From the NCBI RefSeq assembly GCF_000166295.1, contig NC_017506.1, forward strand, positions 2,976,001-3,040,000: a DNA stretch of 64,000 nucleotides, given 5' to 3'. The translations under genes were made by a program, and so were the position numbers. The DNA comes from Marinobacter adhaerens HP15 (GTDB taxonomy: Bacteria; Pseudomonadota; Gammaproteobacteria; Pseudomonadales; Oleiphilaceae). Shown piece after piece: positions 1 through 8,508 of this stretch (positions within the stretch are counted from its first letter, which is position 1; every line of letters begins with the position of its first letter). The notes under the pieces are model-generated. The model saw only the letters and a program-made list of their open reading frames with translations. It did no database searches and was not told the origin of the DNA.

Positions 1-719
1 GTCACGCGCTTGTGTTTGCTCAGCAGCTGGTTAACGTCCCTCTCGGCGTATTCGCCAAAGCGGTCCTTGGGCAGCGCAGAGAAATCGTATTGAGCCACTG
101 CCGCGTTCACCAGCTCCGGCCGGGTGAGATACCCCCGGTTGATCATGTAACTCAGCGGTAGCTCGTAAATGCAGTGCTGAAAAGGCTTGTCATCCTCGCC
201 CCGAACAAAGCCCCGATAGTGATAGCGATAGATCCAGCCCATGGCCAGACGGTAAGGCGTAGCAGTCAGCCCGAGCACTTTCAGAGAATCGTTCTGTTGC
301 CGCAAGAGCTCTATGATGCGCTGATATTGGCTAGTTTCTTCTCCGCTGACCCGATGGCATTCATCAATAATGACCAGCGAGTATTCGTCCCGAAACTGAT
401 CCAGGTTCGCCGATACCGACTGCACACTGGCAAAGGTCACCTGGTGGTGACTTTCCTTCCGCTTCAGCCCGGCGGAGAAAATTCCGCCGGTTAATCCATA
501 ACTCTGATACTTGGCGTGATTCTGCTCCACCAGCTCCTTTACGTGGGTTACCACCAGGATCTTTCGCTTTGCGAGACGCGCCAACTCGGCAATAACCAGG
601 CTTTTCCCCGCACCGGTTGGCAGCACGATAACGGCGGACTCATCGGTTTTCCGAAAATGAGCCAGCGTGGCGTCAACCGCTTCCCGCTGGTAAGGCCGGA
701 GTTTGAAAGGAGCGTTCAT
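1..719 (-). CDS. radD: RadD-type DEAD/DEAH helicase, 5' part (runs off window)
   Basis: The first 239 residues of a superfamily 2 ATPase are encoded; the 3' part lies beyond base 1. Walker A PTGAGKS is at residues 34-40, a DECH box lies near residue 120 and the motif III segment LTATP follows. The opening region ([13 protein letters not shown], then [14 protein letters not shown]) follows the pattern of E. coli RadD/YejH, a helicase-like ATPase that works with SSB in recombinational repair. Start is the ATG at 717-719, chosen because homology begins right there; no good Shine-Dalgarno sequence is visible. The assignment is by recalled family sequence, not by a search. Confidence 0.85.
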   Translation of the reverse strand, partial: MNAPFKLRPYQREAVDATLAHFRKTDESAVIVLPTGAGKSLVIAELARLAKRKILVVTHVKELVEQNHAKYQSYGLTGGIFSAGLKRKESHHQVTFASVQSVSANLDQFRDEYSLVIIDECHRVSGEETSQYQRIIELLRQQNDSLKVLGLTATPYRLAMGWIYRYHYRGFVRGEDDKPFQHCIYELPLSYMINRGYLTRPELVNAAVAQYDFSALPKDRFGEYAERDVNQLLSKHKRV

Positions 720-947
720 TTTGGAGGGCTTACTCGTTCTCAGACAGTGTGTTTCGGCTCTTAATGTTCATTGATAAATGCTCATGTGCACAACACCACT
801 GACTGCTATCTTTGAATTGAGGAAGTAGAGGCGTTTGAGCTGACAGATACCCTGAGTTCTCCTCCAGGTCCATTACCACAGATCAGCAACCTGACTGGAT
901 TAAAGGAATCAGTCAGGCCTCCGTTTTCCAGTATAAGGAGATATTGC

Positions 948-1334
948 ATGAGCAATTATATGTCGATATTGGGCGCCGTCGGGATTGCCGGCATAGCCGT
1001 CGCTATCACCGGTTGCGCGGGCTCCGTGGAGCCCCCCACCTCCCAAATGCGAGCCGCCGAATCTTCCGTTCAACAAGCGGTGTCATCCGACGCAAGAAAC
1101 TTTGAGCCAGTGCTGCTGAATCAGGCCCAGAACAAGCTTGCCGATGCCGAAGAGCTCATCGACGATGAAATGAGCGAGGAGAATTATCAGAAAGCACTGC
1201 ACCTTTTGGAACAGGCATCCGTCGATGCTCAGCTGGCCGGCGCGCGTGCCGAAACTGCAAAGGCCAAACAGGCTGTGGAAGAGATCAACAGGAACATTGA
1301 GTCTCTTCGCCAACGCATGAATGGAAGCCAGTAA
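948..1334 (+). CDS. DUF4398-type lipoprotein
   Basis: A 128-residue lipoprotein. A hydrophobic signal ends in a lipobox (AITGC, Cys23). The mature part is a helical, Glu/Ala/Gln-rich domain of DUF4398 type, with a C-terminal coiled coil (about residues 95-125). It sits 27 bases ahead of an OmpA-family lipoprotein that carries the same helical domain, so the pair is probably one operon acting in the outer membrane or periplasm. A good ribosome site (AAGGAGATATTGC) precedes the ATG. Molecular function is unknown for this family; a cell-envelope structural role is inferred only from the partner. Confidence 0.85.
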   Translation: MSNYMSILGAVGIAGIAVAITGCAGSVEPPTSQMRAAESSVQQAVSSDARNFEPVLLNQAQNKLADAEELIDDEMSEENYQKALHLLEQASVDAQLAGARAETAKAKQAVEEINRNIESLRQRMNGSQ

Positions 1335-1361
1335 GGGCGCCAGCTTAAACAGGAGATTGAT

Positions 1362-2171
1362 ATGAACAATCGATACATGATTTTGAGCATGGTTGTCAGC
1401 TTTTCCATCTTCCTGGCCGGATGTGCCAGTGCGCCCAAGGACAATCAGATGGTTGACGAAGCAAAGGCGGCCTATGAGGATATCCGAACCGATCCAGACG
1501 TTGCCCGCAGTGGCGACCGCCAGCTGAGAAGCGCCAGGGATCAGCTTGCCCGCGCTGAGCGATTACTGGAAGAGGGTGCCAGCACCGCGGAAATCGAGCA
1601 TGCGGCCTACCTGGCCAATCGCCATGCCGAGATTGCCCGGGAGCAGGCCGAACGCGCCAAGCTGCAGCAACAGATAAACTCCGCCGAAGAAAGACGCAAG
1701 GAACTGGAGTTGCAGGCTCGCTCTGCAGAGGCCCAGGCTGCCCAGCAGGAAGCCGCTGAATTGCGCCGTCAAATGGAAGCTATGCAGGCCGAACAGACAG
1801 ACCGTGGCATGGTACTTACCCTGGGTGACGTTCTGTTCGACCTGAATCGTGCTGAACTGAAACCTGCCGGGGAAACGACAGTAGGCCGCCTGGCTGAATT
1901 CATGGCTGAATATGAAAACCGTCGCGTGCGCGTGGAAGGCTACACGGACAGCACCGGAGCAGAATCTTACAACCAACAACTGTCAGAGCGTCGGGCTGAG
2001 GCTGTAAGAGAGGCCCTGATGGATAGAGGTATTAATCGGGCCCGGATTGAAGTGCAGGGATTCGGGGAACAATACCCGGTTGCGACGAACGAAACACCCG
2101 CAGGGCGCCAACAGAACAGGCGGGTCGAGATAGTGATTTCCGATGCGGACGGAAATATAAAAGAACGTTAG
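1362..2171 (+). CDS. OmpA-family lipoprotein with DUF4398 domain
   Basis: A 269-residue lipoprotein (lipobox LAGC, Cys21). Residues 30-140 form a DUF4398-like helical region running into a long coiled coil rich in Gln, Glu and Ala. Residues 150-265 are an OmpA C-terminal peptidoglycan-binding domain, with FDLNRAELKPAG, VEGYTDSTG, LSERRAEAV and GRQQNRRVEI. It should be anchored in the outer membrane and bind peptidoglycan. It follows the smaller DUF4398 lipoprotein closely and is followed by a strong hairpin terminator, consistent with a two-gene operon. Confidence 0.9.
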   Translation: MNNRYMILSMVVSFSIFLAGCASAPKDNQMVDEAKAAYEDIRTDPDVARSGDRQLRSARDQLARAERLLEEGASTAEIEHAAYLANRHAEIAREQAERAKLQQQINSAEERRKELELQARSAEAQAAQQEAAELRRQMEAMQAEQTDRGMVLTLGDVLFDLNRAELKPAGETTVGRLAEFMAEYENRRVRVEGYTDSTGAESYNQQLSERRAEAVREALMDRGINRARIEVQGFGEQYPVATNETPAGRQQNRRVEIVISDADGNIKER

Positions 2172-2184
2172 AACGCGAATGAAC

Positions 2185-2230
2185 ACCGGAACAGAGTGTT
2201 TGCCCAGCAAACAAGTCTGTTCCGGTTTTT
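2185..2230 (+). terminator. Intrinsic terminator after the OmpA lipoprotein
   Basis: An 11-bp perfect stem (ACCGGAACAGA at 2185-2195 with TCTGTTCCGGT at 2216-2226) encloses a second perfect 7-bp stem (TGTTTGC/GCAAACA) and is followed by a run of T. It lies 14 bases after the stop codon and closes the DUF4398/OmpA operon. Confidence 0.85.
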
Positions 2231-2453
2231 CGCAACAGTTGAAAACTTTGCTATGCAGGGCCTCCTAATTAGCGTACTGTCTTGCTCGTTGGAAAGATCT
2301 AGCAAAGCATTTCACGAATAAGACCTCTTGTGTTGCCACACCTTTTGTCCTGTTTTTGATCCTGCACGTTTTTTTATTTCCCGCATATCGCTGATCAATG
2401 ATCAAAACGATCCTTTGACGGCACCTTATTGATTAATTTCAGGATAACTATTT

Positions 2454-2660
2454 ATGTCTACAATTACCGGCAACGTTAAGTTCTTCAACGAAGCAAAAGG
2501 TTTTGGTTTTATTACTCGTGAAGGCGGCGCAGACGTCTTTGTTCATTACAGCAATATTCAGGGTGGCGGTTTCAAAACTCTGGCCGAAGGCCAGGAAGTT
2601 GAGTTCACCGTGACTCAGGGCCAAAAAGGCCCGCAAGCAGAAAACGTTATTGGCCTGTAA
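2454..2660 (+). CDS. CspA-family cold-shock protein
   Basis: A 68-residue single cold-shock domain with RNP1 (KGFGFI) and RNP2 (VFVHY) RNA-binding motifs and the usual family length. Such proteins bind single-stranded RNA or DNA and melt RNA structures, often at low temperature or in stationary phase. The gene is monocistronic: about 180 bases of AT-rich leader containing TGATCAATGATCA lie upstream, as in many csp genes with structured leaders, and a terminator follows 25 bases after the stop. Ribosome site AGGATAA precedes the ATG. Which paralogue this is cannot be told from sequence alone. Confidence 0.95.
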   Translation: MSTITGNVKFFNEAKGFGFITREGGADVFVHYSNIQGGGFKTLAEGQEVEFTVTQGQKGPQAENVIGL

Positions 2661-2680
2661 ATAACAGCCAATACGTGATC

Positions 2681-2713
2681 AAAAAAGGCAGCCTTAGGGC
2701 TGCCTTTTTTTTT
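2681..2713 (+). terminator. Intrinsic terminator after the cold-shock gene
   Basis: The stem AAGGCAGCC/GGCTGCCTT with a TTAG loop is followed by nine T. An A-run in front makes it potentially bidirectional, so it may also serve the minus-strand yidD operon that ends at 2752. Confidence 0.9.
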
Positions 2714-2751
2714 GAACACACTAAGCGATTTACCCATCCGTTTTTCATAGG

Positions 2752-3126
2752 TTAATAGCGTCGCAACAAATCCCGATAAAGCCGGTTATTCCAGTCCTGG
2801 ACAATAATCTGGGACCTGAAAAGTTGCCACAATTCCCAGGAATAAACGATCGCAAGCAGGATAACTCCGGGCAAAACCAAACCAGCGACGAAACACCCGA
2901 TAGCAACAAGCAAGGCGCCAATATCCATCAGCCCCCATTGCCATCGCCCCAGGTAAAAATGGTGCAATCCGGTGACAAAAAACCAGTTCAGTGCCGCGTA
3001 GGTATCCGGATCCTTCACCGCTTTCCCGGCCTTCCGGTAGAATTCCACTCGCTGTTCTTCTGAAAGCTCTCGAATCTTCTTTCTGAGGGCTTCTTCCTCG
3101 GCATCAACCTCTTCTTGTCTCAGCAT
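2752..3126 (-). CDS. Small membrane protein, TM2-like
   Basis: About 124 residues. A charged, coiled-coil-like N-terminus (residues 1-50) is followed by two or three hydrophobic segments: NWFFVTGLHHFYLGRW, MDIGALLVAIGCFVAGLVLPGVILL, and a region ending WELWQLF. The GLHHFYLGRWQWGL element resembles the turn of TM2 domains. Function unknown. The ATG at 3126 is preferred over an upstream TTG at 3153. It overlaps the end of yidD by about 20 bases and is probably translated from the same message. Confidence 0.75.
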   Translation of the reverse strand: MLRQEEVDAEEEALRKKIRELSEEQRVEFYRKAGKAVKDPDTYAALNWFFVTGLHHFYLGRWQWGLMDIGALLVAIGCFVAGLVLPGVILLAIVYSWELWQLFRSQIIVQDWNNRLYRDLLRRY

Positions 3127-3361
3127 GCCCGATATCCCCCGTGACCGGCTCAATGCATTTACAGATCGCGTCCGGCCTGTTGCACCTGCGAAGGCGGTGA
3201 AACGTTAACCTCACTCCCTCATAGAATCCGAACCGGCGGATAGCTTCCTCAGAGTAAGCCGAGCAACTCGGCTCAAAGTTGCAGTCGATGCCAAACCATC
3301 GAGTACCACCGCCTGTCCGACGATAAAACCCGATGGCCTTCAGTGCTAACGCCTGCAGCAC
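3104..3361 (-). CDS. yidD: YidD membrane-insertion efficiency factor
   Basis: An 85-residue YidD-family protein with the conserved Cys and Arg core: CNFEPSCSAYSEEAI followed by a Gly-rich turn and RLRRCNRP. YidD is a small inner-face membrane protein that helps YidC insert proteins. In most gammaproteobacteria it lies in the rpmH-rnpA-yidD-yidC cluster; here it is detached, sitting between a DUF4177-like gene and a small membrane protein gene, so it may be a second copy. Start is a GTG, 3 bases after the upstream stop. Confidence 0.8.
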   Translation of the reverse strand: MLQALALKAIGFYRRTGGGTRWFGIDCNFEPSCSAYSEEAIRRFGFYEGVRLTFHRLRRCNRPDAICKCIEPVTGDIGHAETRRG

Positions 3362-3364
3362 CGG

Positions 3365-3586
3365 TTAGCGCCCCAGGGTCACAATCACGGATTCACGCTG
3401 CCAGAACAGCCAGAAACGCTTCATCTCCAGAACCTGGAATACCACCTGCCAACCCTCGGCAGCATACCGATTCAATTCTGCTTCGATTTTTTTCAAAGGC
3501 AGGCCAGAGGAGCCGAGCAGGAGCGTGCCACAGCCACCTTCCGAAATATGGACCATCTTGTATTCGGTGAAACGTTGAGCCGTCAT
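3365..3586 (-). CDS. DUF4177-like small protein
   Basis: A 73-residue protein with the compact alpha/beta pattern of DUF4177: a short strand (FTEYKMVHI), a helix (LKKIEAELNRYAAEGWQVV) and closing strands (RFWLFWQRESVIVTLGR). The helix motif N-x-x-A-x-E-G-W-Q-V is typical of the family. Function unknown. It is the first gene of a tight three-gene minus-strand operon with yidD and the TM2-like gene. Confidence 0.7.
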   Translation of the reverse strand: MTAQRFTEYKMVHISEGGCGTLLLGSSGLPLKKIEAELNRYAAEGWQVVFQVLEMKRFWLFWQRESVIVTLGR

Positions 3587-3748
3587 TCCATTTCCTTATG
3601 TTTGAAAATTTATCCCTGATTTTAGGGACTTGAAAGCCTATCCCAAATTTGAGGCACGATAAACCTCGCAGTTCACATCGCACTATCAGGCAACCCCGGG
3701 GCCGTATTGATCAATCGGATTTTCAATTTCAGCACCGGAAATACAAAT

Positions 3749-3768
3749 AAGTAACCAACGGTCATTTA
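3749..3768. promoter_or_regulatory. Operator-like repeat 1 upstream of the SDR gene
   Basis: AAGTAACCAACGGTCATTTA is a near-copy of the element at 3794-3813. Its core is an imperfect dyad (GTAACC against GGTCAT), the style of TetR-family operators. A TetR gene lies just downstream of the SDR gene it would control. Confidence 0.55.
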
Positions 3769-3793
3769 CAGACAGAAATCACTAGAGTACATT

Positions 3794-3813
3794 AAGTAAC
3801 CACCGTTCATTTA
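3794..3813. promoter_or_regulatory. Operator-like repeat 2 upstream of the SDR gene
   Basis: AAGTAACCACCGTTCATTTA differs from repeat 1 at two positions and begins 45 bases downstream of it. It ends 13 bases before the ATG at 3827, where a bound repressor would block the promoter or ribosome access. Confidence 0.55.
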
Positions 3814-3826
3814 AATGGAGAGAATC

Positions 3827-4588
3827 ATGTCGTACGTGGTTATCACTGGCGCCAGCGCCGGCATTGGCGAGTGCTTCGCCCGGGCACTCGCCGCGGAAAA
3901 ACAGAACGTGATTCTGGTGGCTCGCCGGGAAGAGCGCCTGAATGCTCTGGCCGCAGAATTAAAGAAACAGCATGGAATTGAGGCCATCGTCCTGAAAGCC
4001 GACCTGGCGGATCAGACCGGCGCCGACGCACTGGCCCGGCGGATCAACGAGGGCGGCTGGCCGCTTGCCGGCTTGATCAACAACGCCGGGTTTGGCGACC
4101 GCGGCGCCTTTTCCGATCTGGCGCTGGAACGACAGCTGGCAATGATCCAGGTGAACATCACCTCGCTGGTCTCCCTCACCTGGCAGCTGCTGCCAGCCCT
4201 GCGCAAACAGAGCGGCAGTTTTGTGATCAACGTGGCTTCCACAGCGGCGTTCCAGGCCGGGCCGAATATGGCCATTTACTACGCCACCAAAGCATTTGTG
4301 TTGTCTTTCTCCGAAGCGCTTCATGAGGAACTCAAAGGGGCAGGCGTTGCGGTGAGTGCCTTGTGCCCTGGTGCCACTGCTTCAGAGTTTGCCCAGGAAG
4401 CACACATGACTGACACCAAACTCTTCAAAGCCGGCACCATGACAGCCGAGGCAGTGGTCAAGAAATCCCTGGCCCAACGCAGAAACGCCATTGTTATTCC
4501 GGGGCTGCGCAACCTGCTGATGGTCTGGTCTGGTAAACTCTCGCCCCGTGCCGTAACACGACGGCTGGCCGGGTGGCTGCAAGCCTGA
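3827..4588 (+). CDS. SDR-family NAD(P)-dependent oxidoreductase
   Basis: A 253-residue classical short-chain dehydrogenase/reductase. The cofactor motif GASAGIG is at residues 8-14, NNAG is near residue 88, the catalytic Ser is in the NVAS segment and the active-site YxxxK is YYATK. The Arg pair after the second strand (VARREERL) suggests NADP(H). The start at 3827 has ribosome site GGAGAG; an upstream in-frame ATG at 3815 lies inside that site. It is followed 27 bases later by a TetR regulator and preceded by two operator-like repeats. Substrate unknown. Confidence 0.9.
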   Translation: MSYVVITGASAGIGECFARALAAEKQNVILVARREERLNALAAELKKQHGIEAIVLKADLADQTGADALARRINEGGWPLAGLINNAGFGDRGAFSDLALERQLAMIQVNITSLVSLTWQLLPALRKQSGSFVINVASTAAFQAGPNMAIYYATKAFVLSFSEALHEELKGAGVAVSALCPGATASEFAQEAHMTDTKLFKAGTMTAEAVVKKSLAQRRNAIVIPGLRNLLMVWSGKLSPRAVTRRLAGWLQA

Positions 4589-4615
4589 TGTGGGCCAACA
4601 AACAAGCATTTTGAG

Positions 4616-5263
4616 GTGGTTTTGAAGCACAGACTATGCGGTGGTAAACAACGCGCCCGGACCGAGTCGGACAAGGCGCTGCGGGAACAGCAGATACTCG
4701 ATGCGGCGGAAAGGCTGTTTCTGGAGCACCGGTTCCACGGCCTGACCCTGGCGGATGTGGCCCGCGAAACCGGGCTCACCAAAGCGGCACTGTATCGCTA
4801 CTTCCGCAGCAAGGAACTGCTGTTCATTGCCGTTTATCGCCGCGCAATGTCAGGCTGGGTTTCAGACGTTGAAGCCGTTGGCCCGGACGGTTTCCCCAAC
4901 CAGTTTGTAGACCGCATCCTGGCCCACCCCGTGTTCTGCGGTCTCACCGCCATCCTGCACATTGCTCTTGAAACCGGCCTGAGCGAAGAGGAGGCCCGGG
5001 AGTTCAAACTGTTCCTGCTGTCACAGTCCCGGCGTATCACCGCTGTCATCGGCAAAGCAACAAACCGGGAAGAAGCCGCTTGCCTGCGATACCTCCTGCA
5101 GTGCCAGCAAGCACTGATCGGCTGCTGGCATATGTCTCACCCGCCGGAGCCGGCCCGAAAAGCCATGCAGCTGGAACCGCTGACCGTTTTCCAGCTGGAG
5201 TTTTCAGACACACTCGAACACCATCTGAGCATTCTGACCAAGGCGTTTATGCAAGACGAATGA
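4616..5263 (+). CDS. TetR-family transcriptional regulator
   Basis: A 215-residue repressor-type regulator. Residues 20-70 are a TetR N-terminal helix-turn-helix (ILDAAERLFLEHRF, then DVARETGLTKAALYRYFRSKE). The C-terminal ligand domain is all-helical. The GTG at 4616 is the apparent start; a TTG three codons later is possible. It lies directly after the SDR gene in the same direction and probably represses that promoter through the repeats at 3749 and 3794. Confidence 0.9.
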   Translation: MVLKHRLCGGKQRARTESDKALREQQILDAAERLFLEHRFHGLTLADVARETGLTKAALYRYFRSKELLFIAVYRRAMSGWVSDVEAVGPDGFPNQFVDRILAHPVFCGLTAILHIALETGLSEEEAREFKLFLLSQSRRITAVIGKATNREEAACLRYLLQCQQALIGCWHMSHPPEPARKAMQLEPLTVFQLEFSDTLEHHLSILTKAFMQDE

Positions 5264-5397
5264 TCGCCCTGCAGGCAGAAACAGACGCAAACTTTATACC
5301 GACGTGGTCGATACTATCTCTCGGCGGAACTCTTTCGCCGCTGCAAGCGTGTGCTGACCCAGGCCTGAGCCAGGGTCAGGTTCACGCTGGAAAGGAA

Positions 5398-6681
5398 CTA
5401 AGTACTCGGTGAACAACTGGCTCTTGGGAGATAGTCAATCCAGCTTCGGATCAGTTGAGCACCTTCCTGATGCACCGTGCTGCGGCCCAGCTCAGGCATC
5501 TTGTGCCTGCTATCTGTCGTTTCGACCCGGAACAGCAGGTAAGACTCATCCGCGTTGCCTGGAATCACATCGTACGGGTATCCCTCTTTGCCGCCCGCCA
5601 CCGGGTCCTTGCAGACACCGAATTTACCAGGCGAGTCGGCATAGTTGCGGTTGTACTCCAACTGCACGCCGCTGCTTCCAGCGGGCCCTGCATAGTCGGC
5701 AGGCAACGTCAGGTCGGCACGGTGGCAGTGGGCGCAGTTGATGTCTAGATAGGCTCTGGCCGCATCGTTCAATTCCGCATCACTCAATGACGGAATATGG
5801 GTGTTGTCATCGAATACCGGCGCCTTTTCCACGGTGTTGAAATCCCCTGGCAATCCGGTCAGCAACTCGCCTTCGGCCCAGTATTGAAGCTGGTTGTATA
5901 CCGTACCATCGGGATAACTGAAGTTGGTATTCAGATAACGGGCTTTGGGACCTATCGGCAGGAAGATCTGCTCGCGCTGGTCATCAGGCCCGGCAAGGTC
6001 CGGCACGATAGAATGGCAGGAGGTGCAGTCTGCGGCCTTGGGCACCGCGTAATCAAAGGTGAGTGCTTGCCCTTGATTGTTTACGGTGGACAGATCAGTC
6101 AGGCGTTTGCCCGCGATAGCCAAAGTCGCATCCGACTCCGAGGACCAGTAATACGGCAATGCGATCCAGCCATCGGTTCGATGAATCAGCAGCCGGGTCT
6201 CGATGACCAGCTCTGCACCGTCACGCATGGCGGTGTTCTCCGGCAACGCAAAAGTTTTTGCTATCACCGTCCCGACCGGAAACTCGAGAACCTCTGACGC
6301 GTTGTAACCGACCTGTTGGCCTTCCGGCACAAACACGAAACGGTACTTGGTGGTGTAGTCAGAAAACAAAGCGGTCGAGAGATCATAGGGCACCCCACCT
6401 CGCGTCGGTCCCGACGTGGGATCACTGGCGTCGGCAAACAGGTTGTAGTCGGAAAGCTTGGGACACACCTCGGTCATCAGCGCGTCCCAGTTCACGCCAT
6501 CTGTCGTTGCACTGCAGCTGCCTTCCGATCCTGTCGGCGCCCCTGCACTGGCATTCAGTGCGCTCCCGGTCAGACCCGAACCCTCGTCAACCGAGGAATC
6601 CCCACTTCCACCGCCTCCACAGGCGGCCAGAAGTACCGAAGCCCCCAATACCGCTGCGATTGCTCTATGGTTGTTGCTCAT
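5398..6681 (-). CDS. SO_2930-family diheme c-type cytochrome lipoprotein
   Basis: A 427-residue exported lipoprotein (LLAAC, Cys21) with two CxxCH haem sites, CTSCH in the middle and CAHCH in the C-terminal third. A domain of about 200 residues separates lipobox and first haem. The last 100 residues hold a Met-containing stretch (HKMPELGR) that could supply a distal ligand. I recall this as the SO_2930 cytochrome family, which occurs beside a beta-helix protein just as here. An electron-transfer or oxidase role outside the inner membrane is inferred; no substrate is known to me. Start at 6681 has ribosome site GGGAGGG. Confidence 0.8.
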   Translation of the reverse strand: MSNNHRAIAAVLGASVLLAACGGGGSGDSSVDEGSGLTGSALNASAGAPTGSEGSCSATTDGVNWDALMTEVCPKLSDYNLFADASDPTSGPTRGGVPYDLSTALFSDYTTKYRFVFVPEGQQVGYNASEVLEFPVGTVIAKTFALPENTAMRDGAELVIETRLLIHRTDGWIALPYYWSSESDATLAIAGKRLTDLSTVNNQGQALTFDYAVPKAADCTSCHSIVPDLAGPDDQREQIFLPIGPKARYLNTNFSYPDGTVYNQLQYWAEGELLTGLPGDFNTVEKAPVFDDNTHIPSLSDAELNDAARAYLDINCAHCHRADLTLPADYAGPAGSSGVQLEYNRNYADSPGKFGVCKDPVAGGKEGYPYDVIPGNADESYLLFRVETTDSRHKMPELGRSTVHQEGAQLIRSWIDYLPRASCSPST

Positions 6682-6694
6682 TCGAAACCCTCCC

Positions 6695-8290
6695 TTACAG
6701 CGCGCAGGCGGCTTCCGCCAGGTCATCCCCGGTACAGCCGTATATGTTGTTGCGGAAATTCACCACTGCCGGTGCCAGCCGGGGCTGAACGCAATTCAGA
6801 AAGGTATTGTTGACCATCTGATCAATCAGCAGATGCGGTAGCGGGTTGCCACTGCCGTCGACCATTGTTATCTGGGCGGGATCATCCGGATAGACCAGAC
6901 CAGTATTCACTTCGTCGTAGTCTGGCGCCGGGTTGCCGTTGATGTTGCTGTTGGCACAAATCTGATCACCTGGGCCATAAGGGTCGTAGTTCACGCCATC
7001 CGCCTGAGCCTCGGCGCCGACCAGCGCATTAAAGGCAGCCAGCTCACCGGCATTGGAGAGCAATTCACCAATCCCGTCGTACAGAATCGCCGGGAACGTT
7101 TGTGGTGTTCCCTTGCTGTTCATGTTCGAAGCGTAGCCATCAATAATTGGCTGGAGCAGCGCGCCCCGGGGGTTACCGCCGTTCCGGGCAATGGTGTTGT
7201 TGTGCAGGTAGACGTTCTTGAGCGTCGGGCTCCAGCCGTTACCGATGGTGGCGCCATAATTGGCTGGGTAACTGGGCAGGTCGTCATCGACCAAAAGGTA
7301 ACTGGTGATCGCAACAGCCGTGGTGTCGTTATCGGTGATCTGGTTGTTGTAAATCTCAACGTCGCTGGTCGCCAGCACCAGCGCACCGGTTCCCGGCGGT
7401 ACCAACCCAACCACACCAGCACCGACATTATCGGCGTTATTGCTGTATGCCTGGTTATTGAACACACGAACATTGCCACCATAGGCCTTATCCAGCCCGG
7501 GCAAGTCGAAGACCAGAATGCCACCGGAGTTTCCGAGCGCGATGTTGTTGTAGACATCCGCCATGGTGGAGTTCTCTATCTCGATGCCGGCCACGTTCTG
7601 CTTGGCGGTGTTGTTCCGTACCACAATATTTTCGGACTGGCCCACGTAGATGCCCGCATCCGCAGAGCCGAAGGCGTAATTGTTCTCCAGCAGCACGTTC
7701 TGGCTCTTCAGGGGATACAGCCCATAGGCCCCGTTATTGGCCTCCAGCTCACCTTCCCAGACAGTGGCGGTGTGGGTCATATGGATGCCGTTGACGTTGG
7801 TGGCTTTGATACCGTTTTTTGGGGCCTCATAAACGCCGAAGTCACGCACAGTGATTCCATTTCCGCCCTGAAAGCGGAATGCATCGTCGCCATTGGAATT
7901 ACTGAAGTCCAATGCGGTTTCGTTGATGCCGTGACCGGTGAGGGTTAACCCACTGGCACTGTTTACAACAATGCTCTCTGTGACCACAAAACGCCCTTTC
8001 GGCAAGACCACCAGGGCATCTTCCGGCAGATCAAAAAGTGCAACAGACAACGCCTCGGTAATGTCATCACCGTCTGCCGCATCGGGCGCTACCAGAATGG
8101 CACCCTCAGGGATTGAAAAACCGGAGGTGGTCACAGCAAGTTCGGCCACAACATCGGCGGGCTGCCCGTCGACCCCATCCTTGCCATCCACTCCGTCTTG
8201 ACCATCATCCCCTCCGCAACCGGAGAGCAGAACACTGCCTGCAATGGCTGTAACCAACAGTCGCTTCTTGAACGTTCTAGCCTGGCGCAT
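6695..8290 (-). CDS. Parallel beta-helix lipoprotein, partner of the diheme cytochrome
   Basis: A 531-residue lipoprotein (LLSGC, Cys25). After the lipobox comes a short collagen-like Gly-Asp repeat (GQDGVDGKDGVDGQP). Residues 60-420 then show repeated N-N-x-A and G-I-x-V strands typical of right-handed parallel beta-helix proteins of the pectate-lyase or carbohydrate-binding kind. It is followed 13 bases later by the diheme cytochrome, so the two are cotranscribed and probably work together on the cell surface. No catalytic residues can be assigned. Confidence 0.8.
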   Translation of the reverse strand: MRQARTFKKRLLVTAIAGSVLLSGCGGDDGQDGVDGKDGVDGQPADVVAELAVTTSGFSIPEGAILVAPDAADGDDITEALSVALFDLPEDALVVLPKGRFVVTESIVVNSASGLTLTGHGINETALDFSNSNGDDAFRFQGGNGITVRDFGVYEAPKNGIKATNVNGIHMTHTATVWEGELEANNGAYGLYPLKSQNVLLENNYAFGSADAGIYVGQSENIVVRNNTAKQNVAGIEIENSTMADVYNNIALGNSGGILVFDLPGLDKAYGGNVRVFNNQAYSNNADNVGAGVVGLVPPGTGALVLATSDVEIYNNQITDNDTTAVAITSYLLVDDDLPSYPANYGATIGNGWSPTLKNVYLHNNTIARNGGNPRGALLQPIIDGYASNMNSKGTPQTFPAILYDGIGELLSNAGELAAFNALVGAEAQADGVNYDPYGPGDQICANSNINGNPAPDYDEVNTGLVYPDDPAQITMVDGSGNPLPHLLIDQMVNNTFLNCVQPRLAPAVVNFRNNIYGCTGDDLAEAACAL

Positions 8291-8508
8291 CTTAACCTCT
8301 GTTTTCTTGTGTTTTTATTCTCACGTCCTCAAACGAACGCGGTGTACCGAACGACACTAAGCAGGCGGCAATGACTTGGCGAGAACAACAGATGTGCAGA
8401 AAGCCACACGCCCTGTGCAAATCCTGCAACGGCTTGTGCGCCAAGGGTTTGAAGAGGCAAGAAAGGGTATTGTGCAAAAACTAAAATTGCAGAAATTAAA
8501 GGTTTTAA

